A stretch of DNA of 64,000 bases from DASVTU01 sp036387415 (GTDB lineage Bacteria > Acidobacteriota > Blastocatellia > Pyrinomonadales > Pyrinomonadaceae), in contig DASVTU010000019.1 of the NCBI GenBank assembly GCA_036387415.1, positions 1-64,000 of the forward strand, written 5' to 3'. Under the pieces are notes generated by a model. That model saw nothing but the letters and a program-made list of their open reading frames with translations. It did not search any database and had not been told where the DNA came from. Position numbers and translations under genes: made by a program. Shown in pieces: positions 8,232 through 17,432 of the stretch. Position 1 is the first letter of the stretch; each line of letters starts with the position of its first letter.

Positions 8232-9095
8232 ATGGCGAGTCGTGTTCCAATCACTTGGAGTAGATTCAAATCTTGGGCAATGCCTAGAGCAGCCTATTTT
8301 GGTATTTTGAGTGCGGTCATAGTTCTAGCCTCGTGGGTTATTAGCAACACCATATCTACCCGCCTCGCGGCCACACGTTCTGCCCTCAATCAAGCCTCGA
8401 ATGAGGATGCTCTTCGGCAGCGGCTAGAGTCTATCAGGCGGGGATACCGCGAGATAAAGGCTCCTCTCTCCCGCGTGGACTTGATGTTAAGTGAGGCGAA
8501 TCCAGATTCTATATTTTCCACGTTCCCGCGAAGCATACGTGATAGCAAAGAGCACATGAATACTTATGCGCTGCTAACTACTGCCGAGACTCACTTCTTT
8601 GCTCATGATGTGTTGCAGGAGGAGGTTTACAGTATCCGCCGTCTGACAGATTTATCGGACTTACCTTCAGACCTAAGTCAAGAAGCTCAAAATGCCCTTC
8701 GCTCTGCGGATTTAATTCTGCAACAATATTCTGTGGCATTAGAAAGGTGGGATGCGGAGAAGAAAAAAGCCGTTGAGTTGGTAAAGCGTGGAAACGCCTC
8801 AGATTTGAACGCTTTTTTTGAATCATTCGGAAGAGCAACACAAGAATACATCAACACAGCAGCTCCATTGCAGGAACAGTCTATGCAACAAAGTGAAAAG
8901 TTGGTTCGGGTTCGTGCTGAAATTCTCTATCATCTAACAGGCAGACTTAACAGGCTTAAAACTTTCAATGGGAGGTTCGAAGTCATTTCATGGATTCTCT
9001 ATGCATTAGGAACTGTTCTAGCTATTTTAGGCAAATGGCTTGAGGTTCAGGAAAAACGCCAAACTAGTTCTGCACAAACTGCATCTTCAAAATAG
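8232..9095 (+). CDS. Membrane protein with two TM helices and a helical domain
   Basis: The start is uncertain: TTG at 8220 or ATG at 8232, neither with a strong ribosome site. About 287 residues. TM1 lies near residues 16-36, TM2 near residues 252-272, and a long, mostly helical region sits between them. This topology resembles receptor-like sensors without a recognisable output domain. The C-terminal tail is short and polar. It is the only gene of cassette 10-11, and the function is unknown. Confidence 0.75.
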   Translation: MASRVPITWSRFKSWAMPRAAYFGILSAVIVLASWVISNTISTRLAATRSALNQASNEDALRQRLESIRRGYREIKAPLSRVDLMLSEANPDSIFSTFPRSIRDSKEHMNTYALLTTAETHFFAHDVLQEEVYSIRRLTDLSDLPSDLSQEAQNALRSADLILQQYSVALERWDAEKKKAVELVKRGNASDLNAFFESFGRATQEYINTAAPLQEQSMQQSEKLVRVRAEILYHLTGRLNRLKTFNGRFEVISWILYALGTVLAILGKWLEVQEKRQTSSAQTASSK

Positions 9096-9125
9096 AATGA
9101 ATTATTGTAAATCTAGTCGAGCCGC

Positions 9126-9227
9126 GCCTAACAACACATTCAACCGGAGCGGAAATAGCGCGGCTTTCATCCGCAAGATTGAAGGCTTGATACAATCTTT
9201 CCCGTCCGGTTAATTCGAGCGTTAGGC
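9126..9227 (+). repeat. attC site 11
   Basis: Perfect complementary cores GCCTAAC and GTTAGGC; arms CATTCAACCGG and CCGGTTAATTCG. It matches the boundary left by attC 10 exactly. Confidence 0.95.
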
Positions 9228-9308
9228 GCTCTCGAATACTGTGCTTTTCGTGAACACGTTCCATGTCCTCGTAGTAGCCGAGAAATGAATATCATAGGGA
9301 GTTTTCAG

Positions 9309-10925
9309 ATGAGAACTACAAAAAGGAAATTTAACAAGTGGGCAGGTGTCACCGTAATTTATCTGCTGCTCGTCACGCACTGCCTCGCTCAAATCGCTCC
9401 TTCTAAACAACAAGCGCGACGCAATGGTCAGCCATCCATAGCTAGCGAAGTCTCAGGGCGGTATGAAGGCATAGGCAAAACACAGTCGCATGGTGATGTG
9501 CCCGTCGTGATGGAGATCAGGAGTGTTAAAGGGACTATTACCGGCACCATGCATACCCCGCTGGGGGATTTTGAACTTTCTCAAGGTAGCCATACCGAAG
9601 GTAAGCTAACCTTGACAGTTGAATCTTACGATGATGAAGGCTCAATCACGGCTTCTCTCGGTGATGGCAAGCTGGTCGGGGAATTCATCGGATTCGGCGA
9701 GAAGGCGCGGCTAGAGCTCAAAAGGACTGGGCCGCCTAGCCCGCTCATTCGTCCCACTCTCTCATTAAGCAAAGAGGCTTGGCGGGAGGATTTGCAGCAC
9801 CTTGCCAGGGAACTGCCGCGCAGGCATAAGAACGCCTTCCACCGCGTCACGCGGGAACAGTTTGAGCAGGCCGTCGCAGAACTCAATTCCAAAATACCTT
9901 CGCTCCGGGATAGCGACATTGTGATGGAGATGAGCCGGATTGTCGCCATGATCGGGGACGGCCACACCAACCTCGGCTGGCATTGGCTTTTACCGCGCGC
10001 GCCTCTCAGGTTGTTCTGGTTCGGCAAGGAGCTTCGAGTGACCGAGGCCACCGCAGCTTACCAACGGGCACTCGGGGCGCGGGTCGTTAAGCTCGGCAAT
10101 GCTACCGTTGAGGAAGCATGCCGGAGGGATCAAACCTATATCTCCCAAGGCGAGAGCGGGGGGTTCGTGCTAGACGTCAATGCTGCCAACATGACTTACC
10201 CGGCACATCTGCACGGCCTCGGGCTAGCACCGGATACGACGCGTGCGCTGTACACCTTCGAGGATGACAAAGGCAGGAGGTTTTCGCTCGACATAAAAGC
10301 CCTCGCGCCTGGCCAGCAGGTCGAGTGGCTTGACGCGGCCAACAAAAAACCTCTCTACCGCCAGAAACCGGATGAGCCGCTATGGTTCACCTACCTGCCA
10401 GACTCGCAGACCCTCTACTTCAACTTTAGCGGCTACCCGCGCAAGCGCGCCTTCGATAAGTTTTCGCAGGAGCTATTCGATTTTATAGACCGCCACCCAA
10501 TCAAGCGCGTCATCGTTGATATGCGCCAGAACGGCGGCGGCGACTTCAGCCGAGGGCGCGAATTCATCATCTCGAGATTTAAGCAGCGGCCCGCCATCAC
10601 CAAGCGAGGTCAAATGTTTGTCATCATCGGGCGCGTAACCTACTCGGCGGGTATGGTTAATGCTGCGGACTTCAGGAGTGAGGTGAATGCCATCCTCGTA
10701 GGCGAGCCGACCGGCCAGAGACCGAACAGCTATTCGGAGAATCGTGCATTCTCCCTGCCGAATTCACACCTGAGTGTTTCGTATTCAACGCAGTACTACA
10801 AGGTTCAGGAAAGCGACACACCGGGGATTATCCCCGACAAAAGGATCGATCCTGATTGGACTTCTTACAAAGAGGGGCGCGATCCTGCATTGGAGTGGAT
10901 TCTTGCTTATCCATCCGACAAGTAA
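9309..10925 (+). CDS. Secreted S41 family peptidase
   Basis: The start at 9309 has AGGGAG nine bases upstream (538 residues). A signal peptide ends near THCLAQ. A roughly 100-residue beta domain follows, then a C-terminal-processing-peptidase-like S41 domain. Visible landmarks are a DGHTNLG segment, VDMRQNGGGDFSRG (the NGGG loop) and VTYSAGMVNAADF with the likely nucleophile Ser. No classical PDZ domain is obvious. It probably cleaves peptides in the periplasm. At 1.6 kb it is one of the largest single-gene cassettes here. Confidence 0.88.
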   Translation: MRTTKRKFNKWAGVTVIYLLLVTHCLAQIAPSKQQARRNGQPSIASEVSGRYEGIGKTQSHGDVPVVMEIRSVKGTITGTMHTPLGDFELSQGSHTEGKLTLTVESYDDEGSITASLGDGKLVGEFIGFGEKARLELKRTGPPSPLIRPTLSLSKEAWREDLQHLARELPRRHKNAFHRVTREQFEQAVAELNSKIPSLRDSDIVMEMSRIVAMIGDGHTNLGWHWLLPRAPLRLFWFGKELRVTEATAAYQRALGARVVKLGNATVEEACRRDQTYISQGESGGFVLDVNAANMTYPAHLHGLGLAPDTTRALYTFEDDKGRRFSLDIKALAPGQQVEWLDAANKKPLYRQKPDEPLWFTYLPDSQTLYFNFSGYPRKRAFDKFSQELFDFIDRHPIKRVIVDMRQNGGGDFSRGREFIISRFKQRPAITKRGQMFVIIGRVTYSAGMVNAADFRSEVNAILVGEPTGQRPNSYSENRAFSLPNSHLSVSYSTQYYKVQESDTPGIIPDKRIDPDWTSYKEGRDPALEWILAYPSDK

Positions 10926-10941
10926 CAACTAATCAGGCGGC

Positions 10942-11045
10942 GCCTAACAACGGCATGCACCCGACCACGAGTTGGCGCGGCCTTCATCCGTCAGCTTGAA
11001 TGCTTGTTTAGTTGTGCGCGCGGCGGATGATGTCGGGCGTTGGGC
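10942..11045 (+). repeat. attC site 12
   Basis: Cores GCCTAAC and GTTGGGC; the left core matches the right core of attC 11 exactly. GGCATGCACCC and GGATGATGTC arms. Confidence 0.94.
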
Positions 11046-11505
11046 GGCTACCCCTTTCTTAAATGGATTTTGATTTGGCGAGCTGAACTTATATTCCTTT
11101 AAGAAAAATCAATCCGCACGCGTTAACAAAAAGGCTAATTATGTCCGACAGGCAAATTAGTCCGATTTCTTCGCCGGAACATATTGAAATTCTCACGTGT
11201 TGCGCGTATTAGGCTCTCTGGAGCATCCTCTAATTTTAGTTCGAGCATTGGGCTTGGATTTTAGGATCCTAAATAACCGGAACTTGGCAATCGCAAGAGC
11301 CGTAGTGCAACTCAGGGCTTTCTCATTAGGACATAGCTTGGCGAGTTGGAAATTTTTGATTCATTCACTCGCTAAAGAGGCAAAGGGTAGGAGGTAAGCC
11401 GCCTATTGATCGGTCTTCAACGAGCTTTGGGAAGACTAGCTGCAATCTGTAAGGTGCAAAATGCAAATCCCTATTAATGTCACTAAAGAAAAGTAAAGGA
11501 GAAAA
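11046..11505. other. Cassette leader without a convincing gene
   Basis: About 460 bases between attC 12 and the DinB-like gene. A 66-codon ORF at 11197-11397 lacks a ribosome site and has no recognisable features. The unusually long leader may hold a promoter for the downstream gene or the remnant of a lost one. Confidence 0.45.
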
Positions 11506-12183
11506 ATGCAAAATACTGCTGACGTTACTAAAAAAGATGTGGAGCGTAGAAAACCTGTTGACGCTCGTCAATATCACACTGTAAGGGCTTCTAAGCATCT
11601 TGGAAAACTGATACGAAAGCTTCTATCCGCTGTTCTGCTCCTCTGTTTTATTGTGTCAACTACAAGCATCATGGCTCAAGATAAGAAAGTTACCGCGTCA
11701 GCGGCGGATAATCCAGTTAGCAAAAATACTAAGCGTTTTTACGGAGGCGTAAAAAATTTCCTGCTTCTGTCTGCTGAAAAAGTTCCCGAGGAATATTACA
11801 GCTTCAAGGCGACCGACACAGTCCGCAGCTACGGGCAGATCATCGGACATATTGCAGACTCGCAATATGCAATGTGTTCCATCGTTCTCGGCGAGAAAAA
11901 TCCCGCCGGAAACATTGAGAAAACAAAAACTTCGAAAGCTGATTTGATCACCTCACTTAAAGGCGCGTTCGCCTATTGCGACAGAGCATATGACGGAATG
12001 ACAGATGCGTCCGCCGGTCAAATGGTAAAATTCATGGGATCTGACACCACTAAACTCGGCGTGCTGACCGCCAACCTTATTCACTCAGGGCTTCACTACG
12101 GAAATTTAATTACCTATATGCGGCTGAAGAACATCGTGCCGCCGACTAGTGAGCCGGACTATTTCAATCAACCTAAAAAATGA
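11506..12183 (+). CDS. Secreted DinB-superfamily protein
   Basis: AAAGGAG six bases before the ATG supports the start (225 residues). About 35 polar residues precede a hydrophobic segment (KLLSAVLLLCFIVSTTSIMAQ), giving an extended signal peptide. The mature part has the DinB four-helix pattern: GQIIGHIADSQY near residue 110 and HSGLHYGNLITYMRL near the end, whose histidines would bind a metal. DinB-like proteins include mycothiol and bacillithiol transferases; an exported one is of unknown role. Confidence 0.85.
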   Translation: MQNTADVTKKDVERRKPVDARQYHTVRASKHLGKLIRKLLSAVLLLCFIVSTTSIMAQDKKVTASAADNPVSKNTKRFYGGVKNFLLLSAEKVPEEYYSFKATDTVRSYGQIIGHIADSQYAMCSIVLGEKNPAGNIEKTKTSKADLITSLKGAFAYCDRAYDGMTDASAGQMVKFMGSDTTKLGVLTANLIHSGLHYGNLITYMRLKNIVPPTSEPDYFNQPKK

Positions 12184-12332
12184 TGCGCGTGTTCCTAATG
12201 ATCTGCCTGCGGATTGTCGCCGTGCTGTGAAAGTATGTGTTTGAAAATTACGTCTATAAACCAAAGAAAAAGTGAGTATGAGATAGGTGAAGCACAAACA
12301 TAGGGTTGGCATTACGATTTTCGAGACGCGCC

Positions 12333-12434
12333 GCCCAACAACTCATTCAACCGGAGCGCAAATTAGCTTGATTTTCATCGTTAAGTGGGCTGTTACGTAG
12401 TTGACTGTGCGCCCGGTTAATTCGAACGTTAGAT
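12333..12434 (+). repeat. attC site 13
   Basis: Cores GCCCAAC and GTTAGAT; the left core is the exact complement of the right core of attC 12. Confidence 0.94.
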
Positions 12435-12454
12435 GCTTGCGAGTGTTGAAGAAG

Positions 12455-12988
12455 ATGATACCTCCTGAGATTCTTTATACAGAGCGGCTAATTTTGAGGA
12501 TTCCGCGCCTCTCTGACGCGGCGGCTATCTTCCACCTCTATGCTCAAGATACGGAAGTCACACGCCACGTCGTCTGGCGCCCGCATACGAATGTTCAAGA
12601 AACCGAACAGTATCTTACGCAGTGTGTAGCCGCTTGGGGCATTAACTCTCACTTTTCTTGGGTAATTGCCTTAAGAGAAGATGGTCAACTGCTCGGCATG
12701 ATCGAGCTACGTATCAACAATTTCAAGGCAGATATCGGTTATGTCGTGGCGCGCCCTTTCTGGGGGAGAGGGATTGCTACGGAGGCGGGGCGTTCAGTGG
12801 TGGAATGGGCATTGTTACAGGAAGGCATTTACCGTGTGTGGGCGTTGTGTGATACGGAGAATGTCGCATCGGCGCGAGTTCTGGAGAAGGTGGGGATGGG
12901 GCGCGAAGGTTTGCTGCGGCGGAACATTCTGCACCCGAACGTGAGCAATGAGCCGAGGGATAGCTACTGCTATGCGATAGTCAAATGA
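12455..12988 (+). CDS. GNAT family N-acetyltransferase (RimJ/RimL type)
   Basis: The frame opens inside attC 13, but the first credible Met is at 12455, giving 177 residues. RimJ/RimL-type order is visible: LYTERLILRIPRLSDA at the N-terminus, ARPFWGRGIATEA as the acetyl-CoA loop, and ENVASARVLEKVGM in the last third. The acceptor is unknown. The TGA overlaps by four bases with the ATG of a downstream truncated ORF, which is unusual inside a cassette array. Confidence 0.9.
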   Translation: MIPPEILYTERLILRIPRLSDAAAIFHLYAQDTEVTRHVVWRPHTNVQETEQYLTQCVAAWGINSHFSWVIALREDGQLLGMIELRINNFKADIGYVVARPFWGRGIATEAGRSVVEWALLQEGIYRVWALCDTENVASARVLEKVGMGREGLLRRNILHPNVSNEPRDSYCYAIVK

Positions 12989-13224
12989 TTGTGTGGCTGG
13001 CCTGTTTTGTCGGCGCATCTAACAATGGCATGCACCCCACCGGGTATGAAATGGGAGATGATGGGTACACTGCCCGACAGATAGAAGTGTATGAGAACGG
13101 CGTCACTCTCAAGTATGACTCATCGCATCTTGAAGACGAATATGGTTTCTTGTCTGACCAGCCACTAGAGCCGAAGAAAAATGGCGTGCCCGAAGCGTCG
13201 GCTGAAGAGTTCGAGGCGGCATGA
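12985..13224 (+). pseudogene. Truncated DUF6881-like gene joined to half an attC
   Basis: The 79-codon frame starts at an ATG overlapping the GNAT stop and reads straight through the left half of an attC (giving NNGMHPT) into a conserved-looking domain tail. That tail (DGYTARQIEVYENG, then LSDQPL, then a final EEFEAA) resembles the C-terminal two thirds of DUF6881-type small proteins. The expected N-terminal strand is replaced by attC sequence. I read this as a deletion that removed the right half of attC 14 and the 5' end of the next cassette gene. It could still be expressed by coupling to the GNAT gene. Confidence 0.6.
13017..13045 (+). repeat. attC site 14, left half only
   Basis: Left core ATCTAAC, the exact complement of the right core of attC 13 (GTTAGAT), followed by the GGCATGCACCCC arm. 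No right arm follows; coding sequence takes over. Confidence 0.75.
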
Positions 13225-13254
13225 GCGAAAAGGGATGCGTCCAACCAACGCGCC

Positions 13255-13343
13255 ACTTAACAACTGCATGCAGCGGACGCGCACCTCAACAAGTCTTTTA
13301 TCATCAAAGTCCCGTGCACGACGGGTGATGCCGGGCGTTCGGT
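13255..13343 (+). repeat. attC site 15
   Basis: Cores ACTTAAC and GTTCGGT; arms AACTGCATGCA and GGTGATGCCGGG. Confidence 0.88.
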
Positions 13344-13453
13344 GGCTTCATATTATGAAGCTTAATACGAGCGAAATTTATCTTGTCGCAGGTCTATTGA
13401 GATGATAGCTTTTCGCGCACTAATGCTGAGTTTTCGATAAGGAGCATCTTCAC

Positions 13454-14107
13454 ATGAAAATGAAACTCTGGGCGAAGAGATCGTTGGCATTTGCTTTAGG
13501 TGCAATGACAATGGGCTTTTTGAGTTTTATTGTTACATCAAATGCTCAAAATCCTTTCGTAAAATTGATAATGAGATTTGGGGAGGAGAGGGTTCTCGAA
13601 GACGGCACTAAAGTAGGTGTCAGCAAAGGCGATGGTGATTTAATAATAGTTACTCTTTCACGCCCCGCTTCAAATCAAGCATCCGGCCTTAATCAGTCTG
13701 ATGCGAACCAAACACTTCGTCCAACCTCTAACCAATCATTCCAAAGAAACGATTTTTTAGGAACTTGGGAATGTTATGAAGTTCCAGATGAATACCAAAG
13801 CGGGAGCGGCAGAATTCCCTCATCGCTAAGACCGGCATTTTTAGTCAAGTATCACAGTAATGCAGTTACTCAGTCTGCCGCGCCCGAGGATAGGCAATTT
13901 ACATCTCCAATGAACACTATTAATTGGAAGTATACAGCCCAAAGCGACACATCTGGCGTTATCGTGCTTACAGATTCTTTTGGTATGGTTGCTGCCAGAC
14001 TTCGTGTTAAATGGATAGATATAAATACACATGAAGATGTGATTCTTTACTCCAATGAACCAGCTTATATCGGAATAAGGCGAGTTTTTAAAAGAATCAG
14101 ATCATGA
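13454..14107 (+). CDS. Secreted hypothetical protein
   Basis: AAGGAG nine bases before the ATG supports the start (217 residues). An N-terminal signal peptide ends near SNAQ. A short beta segment (RVLEDGTKVGVSKGDGDLIIVTL) is followed by an Asn/Gln/Ser-rich linker of about 40 residues. A C-terminal domain then begins at FLGTWECYEVPDEY, a lipocalin-like WxC/W strand pattern. No family is assigned. It is the sole gene of cassette 15-16. Confidence 0.78.
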   Translation: MKMKLWAKRSLAFALGAMTMGFLSFIVTSNAQNPFVKLIMRFGEERVLEDGTKVGVSKGDGDLIIVTLSRPASNQASGLNQSDANQTLRPTSNQSFQRNDFLGTWECYEVPDEYQSGSGRIPSSLRPAFLVKYHSNAVTQSAAPEDRQFTSPMNTINWKYTAQSDTSGVIVLTDSFGMVAARLRVKWIDINTHEDVILYSNEPAYIGIRRVFKRIRS

Positions 14108-14150
14108 TGATGTGGATTAATTCGTAGCATCTTATTACCACCAGCCCGCC

Positions 14151-14261
14151 GCCGAACAACTCATTCAAGCCGACCGCCCGCAGCGTGACTGTCATCAACC
14201 TTGTGCCCTGCGCTGCGGATTATCGCTCGTGGCGGGCGGCGGGTTAATTCGGGTGTTAGGC
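14151..14261 (+). repeat. attC site 16
   Basis: Cores GCCGAAC and GTTAGGC. The left core pairs with the preceding right core GTTCGGT apart from the last base. Confidence 0.92.
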
Positions 14262-14293
14262 GTCGAAGTTGAAATCGTCTCCGAGTTAGAAGA

Positions 14294-14770
14294 ATGGAAA
14301 TACGGAACTACCAGGCTAACGACACTCGGCAAATCATGGATTTGTTTTACGACACGGTCCATGGGATCAACATTCGAGATTACTCGCAAGAACAAGTTGA
14401 TGCCTGGGCTCCTAAAGAGAGGGATTATGAACATTGGAAAGAAAGATTGAGTTCAAGAGTAACCCAAGTGGCCGAAGAAGATGGAGTGATTGCTGGATTC
14501 GCGGAGTTTGAGCCCAGTGGACATATCGACTGCTTTTATTGCCGCCAGGATTTTATAGGGCATGGGGTGGGCGCATTGTTGTTCAAGGCGATAGAAGCGA
14601 GAGCAAAGGAGCTAGGGGCAGTGAAGCTATTTGCCGAGGTTAGTATTACAGCACGCCCCTTCTTTGAGAAGAGGGGTTTTCAGATCATCAAGGAACAAGA
14701 AGTTAATGTGCGTGGAATATCGATGAAGAACTATGTTATGGAGAAAGCAATCTCGTCTACCGCCGCCTAA
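14294..14770 (+). CDS. GNAT family N-acetyltransferase (YafP-like)
   Basis: A 158-residue GNAT protein. The opening IRNYQANDTRQIMDLFYDTV and the acetyl-CoA loop IGHGVGALLFKAIEARA fit YafP-type acetyltransferases, followed by SITARPFFEKRGF. The substrate is unknown. The stop codon TAA is part of the left core of attC 17, so the attC completes the reading frame. Confidence 0.9.
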   Translation: MEIRNYQANDTRQIMDLFYDTVHGINIRDYSQEQVDAWAPKERDYEHWKERLSSRVTQVAEEDGVIAGFAEFEPSGHIDCFYCRQDFIGHGVGALLFKAIEARAKELGAVKLFAEVSITARPFFEKRGFQIIKEQEVNVRGISMKNYVMEKAISSTAA

Positions 14771-14849
14771 CAACGGCATGCACCCGACGCCTTGCTACGC
14801 TGCCTCTCATGCACGTTGAACAGGGCACGGGTTAATTCGAGCATTAGAT
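14765..14849 (+). repeat. attC site 17 (hybrid arms)
   Basis: Cores GCCTAAC and ATTAGAT. The left arm is of the GGCATGCACCC class, but the right arm is CGGGTTAATTCGAGC, the other class, so the inner stem pairs poorly. Confidence 0.88.
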
Positions 14850-14946
14850 TTCTTCGTACTTCCCGTCGTTAGATAGAGTCAGGGCGATGTGTTAATCTGA
14901 ACCCCCAATAATAGACTTGGGAAATAAAGCTGAGGTATCAAGGGGC

Positions 14947-15642
14947 ATGTTCAAGAGCATTGTCAAAATCATGGCCGCCACAGCACTCTTCGCGGGCATT
15001 CACAGCTTGCTAGCTAGTCGGACAGCTAAAAGGGTTGCAACTGAAATGTTAAGTGAGCGACAACGTAACGCGTTGTACCGCCCGTTCTACAACGTCCAAG
15101 CTGTTATCACTTTCGGGGCATTGGTCCTATACGGTATTAAGTTGCCTGACCGCGAGTTATACAGAGTAAGCGGACCATTAGCTCGGTTGATGCAGTTTGG
15201 ACAGGTGGTTTCTTTGCTTTACCTGATGTATGCCGCGCGGCAGATCGGATTTCTTAGATTTGCTGGTCTACCAAATCTATGGGCATTGCTTAGAGGCCAA
15301 ACATCTGTACCACGTGAGCCGGAAGGACAGGGGCCTATCCTCGACGTAAACGGAGAGATGAAAGCCACGGGCCCATTTCGCATAAGTAGGCATCCGTTAA
15401 ATTTCGCTATGATCCCGGCACTTTGGTTGATGCCCCGCATGACCGTCAATCTTGCAGCCTTCAATTGTGTGGTGACCGTTTATTTGATTGTTGGTTCAGC
15501 GCATGAAGAGGAGCGATTAAGAGCAACCTATGGGCAAGCTTATATTGATTACCAGAGGAGTGGGGTCAATTTCTTTGTACCTTCAGCGTCTCGTCTGGCT
15601 ATCCCGAAATCTAACAACTCATTCAACCTTACGTCTCAATAG
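14947..15642 (+). CDS. Isoprenylcysteine carboxyl methyltransferase-like membrane methyltransferase (NnrU/MddA type)
   Basis: About 231 residues from the ATG at 14947; a TTG at 14917 is an alternative. Several hydrophobic helices lead to the SAM-binding signature of the ICMT/PEMT superfamily: GPFRISRHPLNFAMIPALW, then EEERLRATYGQAYIDYQRSG. These motifs (RHP near the membrane and EE-L-x-x-x-FG-x-x-Y) are typical. The substrate could be a thiol, a quinone or a lipid. The last nine residues (NNSFNLTSQ) are encoded by attC 18. Confidence 0.85.
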   Translation: MFKSIVKIMAATALFAGIHSLLASRTAKRVATEMLSERQRNALYRPFYNVQAVITFGALVLYGIKLPDRELYRVSGPLARLMQFGQVVSLLYLMYAARQIGFLRFAGLPNLWALLRGQTSVPREPEGQGPILDVNGEMKATGPFRISRHPLNFAMIPALWLMPRMTVNLAAFNCVVTVYLIVGSAHEEERLRATYGQAYIDYQRSGVNFFVPSASRLAIPKSNNSFNLTSQ

Positions 15643-15716
15643 CGTCTCTTTTATCATTGCCTTTAAACATCAGGTAGAATGCTGCTCGTCGGCGCGGGTT
15701 AATTCGGGCGTTAAAT
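15609..15716 (+). repeat. attC site 18
   Basis: Cores ATCTAAC and GTTAAAT; the left core pairs with the right core of attC 17. The upstream gene ends inside it. Confidence 0.92.
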
Positions 15717-15954
15717 GTCGAGTCGCAAATTGGAAGACTACGCGAGACCTCTTGCTGTTCTGTGCCGCCGCTCACGCCATTGAATCTGCTGCTTCCAAAG
15801 TGGTATGACTCAGGCATACTCCTACATGGAAAAATGATGAGGAATATTCGTTTGCAGGGCTAACAAAGCCATTGCTTCAAATTCTTAACCCCTGTCAAAT
15901 TGAACCATCTCGTAATCGCCAGCCAAAGTTAAAAAGTTTTGATGATGACGATGT
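15717..15954 (+). pseudogene. Short cassette with a probably frameshifted gene
   Basis: No single frame spans this 238-base cassette. One frame gives the protein-like stretch LLLPKWYDSGILLHGK and the next frame gives NDEEYSFAGLTKPLLQIL and more. The two join if one A is added to the A-run near 15830. I read this as a decayed small gene or a homopolymer sequencing error. The product is not recognised. Confidence 0.4.
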
Positions 15955-16040
15955 ATCTAACAACGGCATGCACCCGACGCCCCACCACGCTGCCTCTCAT
16001 GATAGTTGAATAGGGGCGCAGGTGATGCCGGGCGTTAGAT
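15955..16040 (+). repeat. attC site 19
   Basis: Cores ATCTAAC and GTTAGAT are perfectly complementary; GGCATGCACCC and GGTGATGCC arms. Confidence 0.94.
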
Positions 16041-16083
16041 GCCTCTGTTGTGTAATGGAAAGTTCAAGAGGGAGAAAATAGCT

Positions 16084-17229
16084 TTGAAGTATGGGTGGGC
16101 CGCTAGAGCACTGGCAATATTGGTCAGTATTAGTATCGCGCTTATATTTATAGAGGTCGTGCTCCGAATAGTTAACTATCCTAAACCAATTATAAGTGGC
16201 TGGAAGACATTAGAAAGTTACAAATCAGAGCGGCACCAGTTGGGGTTCCGGGGTCAGCCAATTGAATATCAGGACGACGACTTTGTGATTGTTTTAGTGG
16301 GAGATTCGCAGGTAGAGGCTAAGGCGTGTGCCTTTGGCTGGATGCCTGAGCAGCGCCTACAGGTTCACTTAAACTCTAGTGGCAAGAAAGTCAAAGTCTT
16401 CTCTCTGGGAGGTCCCGCAACAGGACAAGATCAGCAGCTATTATCCCTTAGAGAATACTACCAAAATTTCCGTGCCGATTTGGTTATACTCTGGTTCACT
16501 CCCGCAAACGATGTGTGGAATAATACCTTCCCATCCAGCATACCCGACGACCGCACCCCTAAACCAACATTCTGGTTAGAGAATGGTCAACTCCGTGGTC
16601 CGACAGAATTGACGGGGCAACCTGTCAGAGAAACTCCTAGCTTAAGGCTCATGCGTCTCTGGCGTAAGTTTTCCCCTTGGCCCAGAGAAAAGGAGTGGGC
16701 GCAGACTATTCTTCCTCCCCCATATTCTCCGCTGACTGAATATGAAGGCCCCGTGACGGATGATTGGCAGAGGCGAATGGATATGCTTCCAGGTTATTTA
16801 AGATACGAGAATTTCGATTCCGACAAAAATGATAGGGCGATGCAGCTTTCGCCCCGTAGTCCGAGGGTGCAGTACGGCCTTGACCTGACCCGCAGTCTTC
16901 TACAAGAGATGCAACGCTTGGCAGCTTCCCATGGCGCGCAGTCCGTGATCTTCACGGTAGGCGCTCATCCCAATACGACGACCGTCCGCGAAGCAGGTTC
17001 CGACGTAGTCGTGCATGTTCTTAACGGAAAGTACTATAAAACTTCTGAAACCCAGTATGTCGAGAATCTAAGCTATCTTACGCAAGGCTTTATCAGCTAT
17101 ATCATTCCGGTGACGGTCGAGCCGTCGATAGTTGGCCCCGAGGACGCACATCTAAACGAGCATGCCACGGACCAAGTCATCAAAGATTTGGCAGCGAAAA
17201 TTGAGACTCTTGTGCCAGCCAAACGATGA
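16084..17229 (+). CDS. Membrane-anchored SGNH/GDSL-like hydrolase
   Basis: The open frame begins at an ATG inside attC 19. A TTG at 16084 has AGGGAG at proper distance and yields a cleaner N-terminus, so I prefer it (381 residues). One signal anchor at about residues 7-28 is followed by an SGNH domain. LVGDSQVEA carries block I Ser, GGPATGQDQ fits the Gly block, TPANDVWNN the Asn block, and PEDAHLNEHA the Asp-x-x-His of block V. Likely a periplasmic esterase or O-acetyl hydrolase. Confidence 0.85.
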   Translation: MKYGWAARALAILVSISIALIFIEVVLRIVNYPKPIISGWKTLESYKSERHQLGFRGQPIEYQDDDFVIVLVGDSQVEAKACAFGWMPEQRLQVHLNSSGKKVKVFSLGGPATGQDQQLLSLREYYQNFRADLVILWFTPANDVWNNTFPSSIPDDRTPKPTFWLENGQLRGPTELTGQPVRETPSLRLMRLWRKFSPWPREKEWAQTILPPPYSPLTEYEGPVTDDWQRRMDMLPGYLRYENFDSDKNDRAMQLSPRSPRVQYGLDLTRSLLQEMQRLAASHGAQSVIFTVGAHPNTTTVREAGSDVVVHVLNGKYYKTSETQYVENLSYLTQGFISYIIPVTVEPSIVGPEDAHLNEHATDQVIKDLAAKIETLVPAKR

Positions 17230-17307
17230 GCTAATGTAATCACTTAGTTCTTGCCGGAGCTTAAGGAGCACATCTCTATATACCATTGAATCAAACGATG
17301 ACACGGC

Positions 17308-17410
17308 ATCTAACAACGGCATGCACCCGACCTGTATCAGCATGGATGTCATCCGCAAGACTTGCTTCAATTCTGCGGTTCATCGCGGCGGGCGATGCCA
17401 AGCGTTATCC
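17308..17410 (+). repeat. attC site 20
   Basis: Cores ATCTAAC and GTTATCC; the left core is the exact complement of the right core of attC 19. Confidence 0.93.
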
Positions 17411-17432
17411 CACAAAGTAAAGACTAATTATT

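Noticed and set aside
11197..11397. 66-codon plus-strand ORF in the leader of cassette 12-13
   Set aside because: No ribosome binding site, no recognisable motif, and composition looks non-coding.
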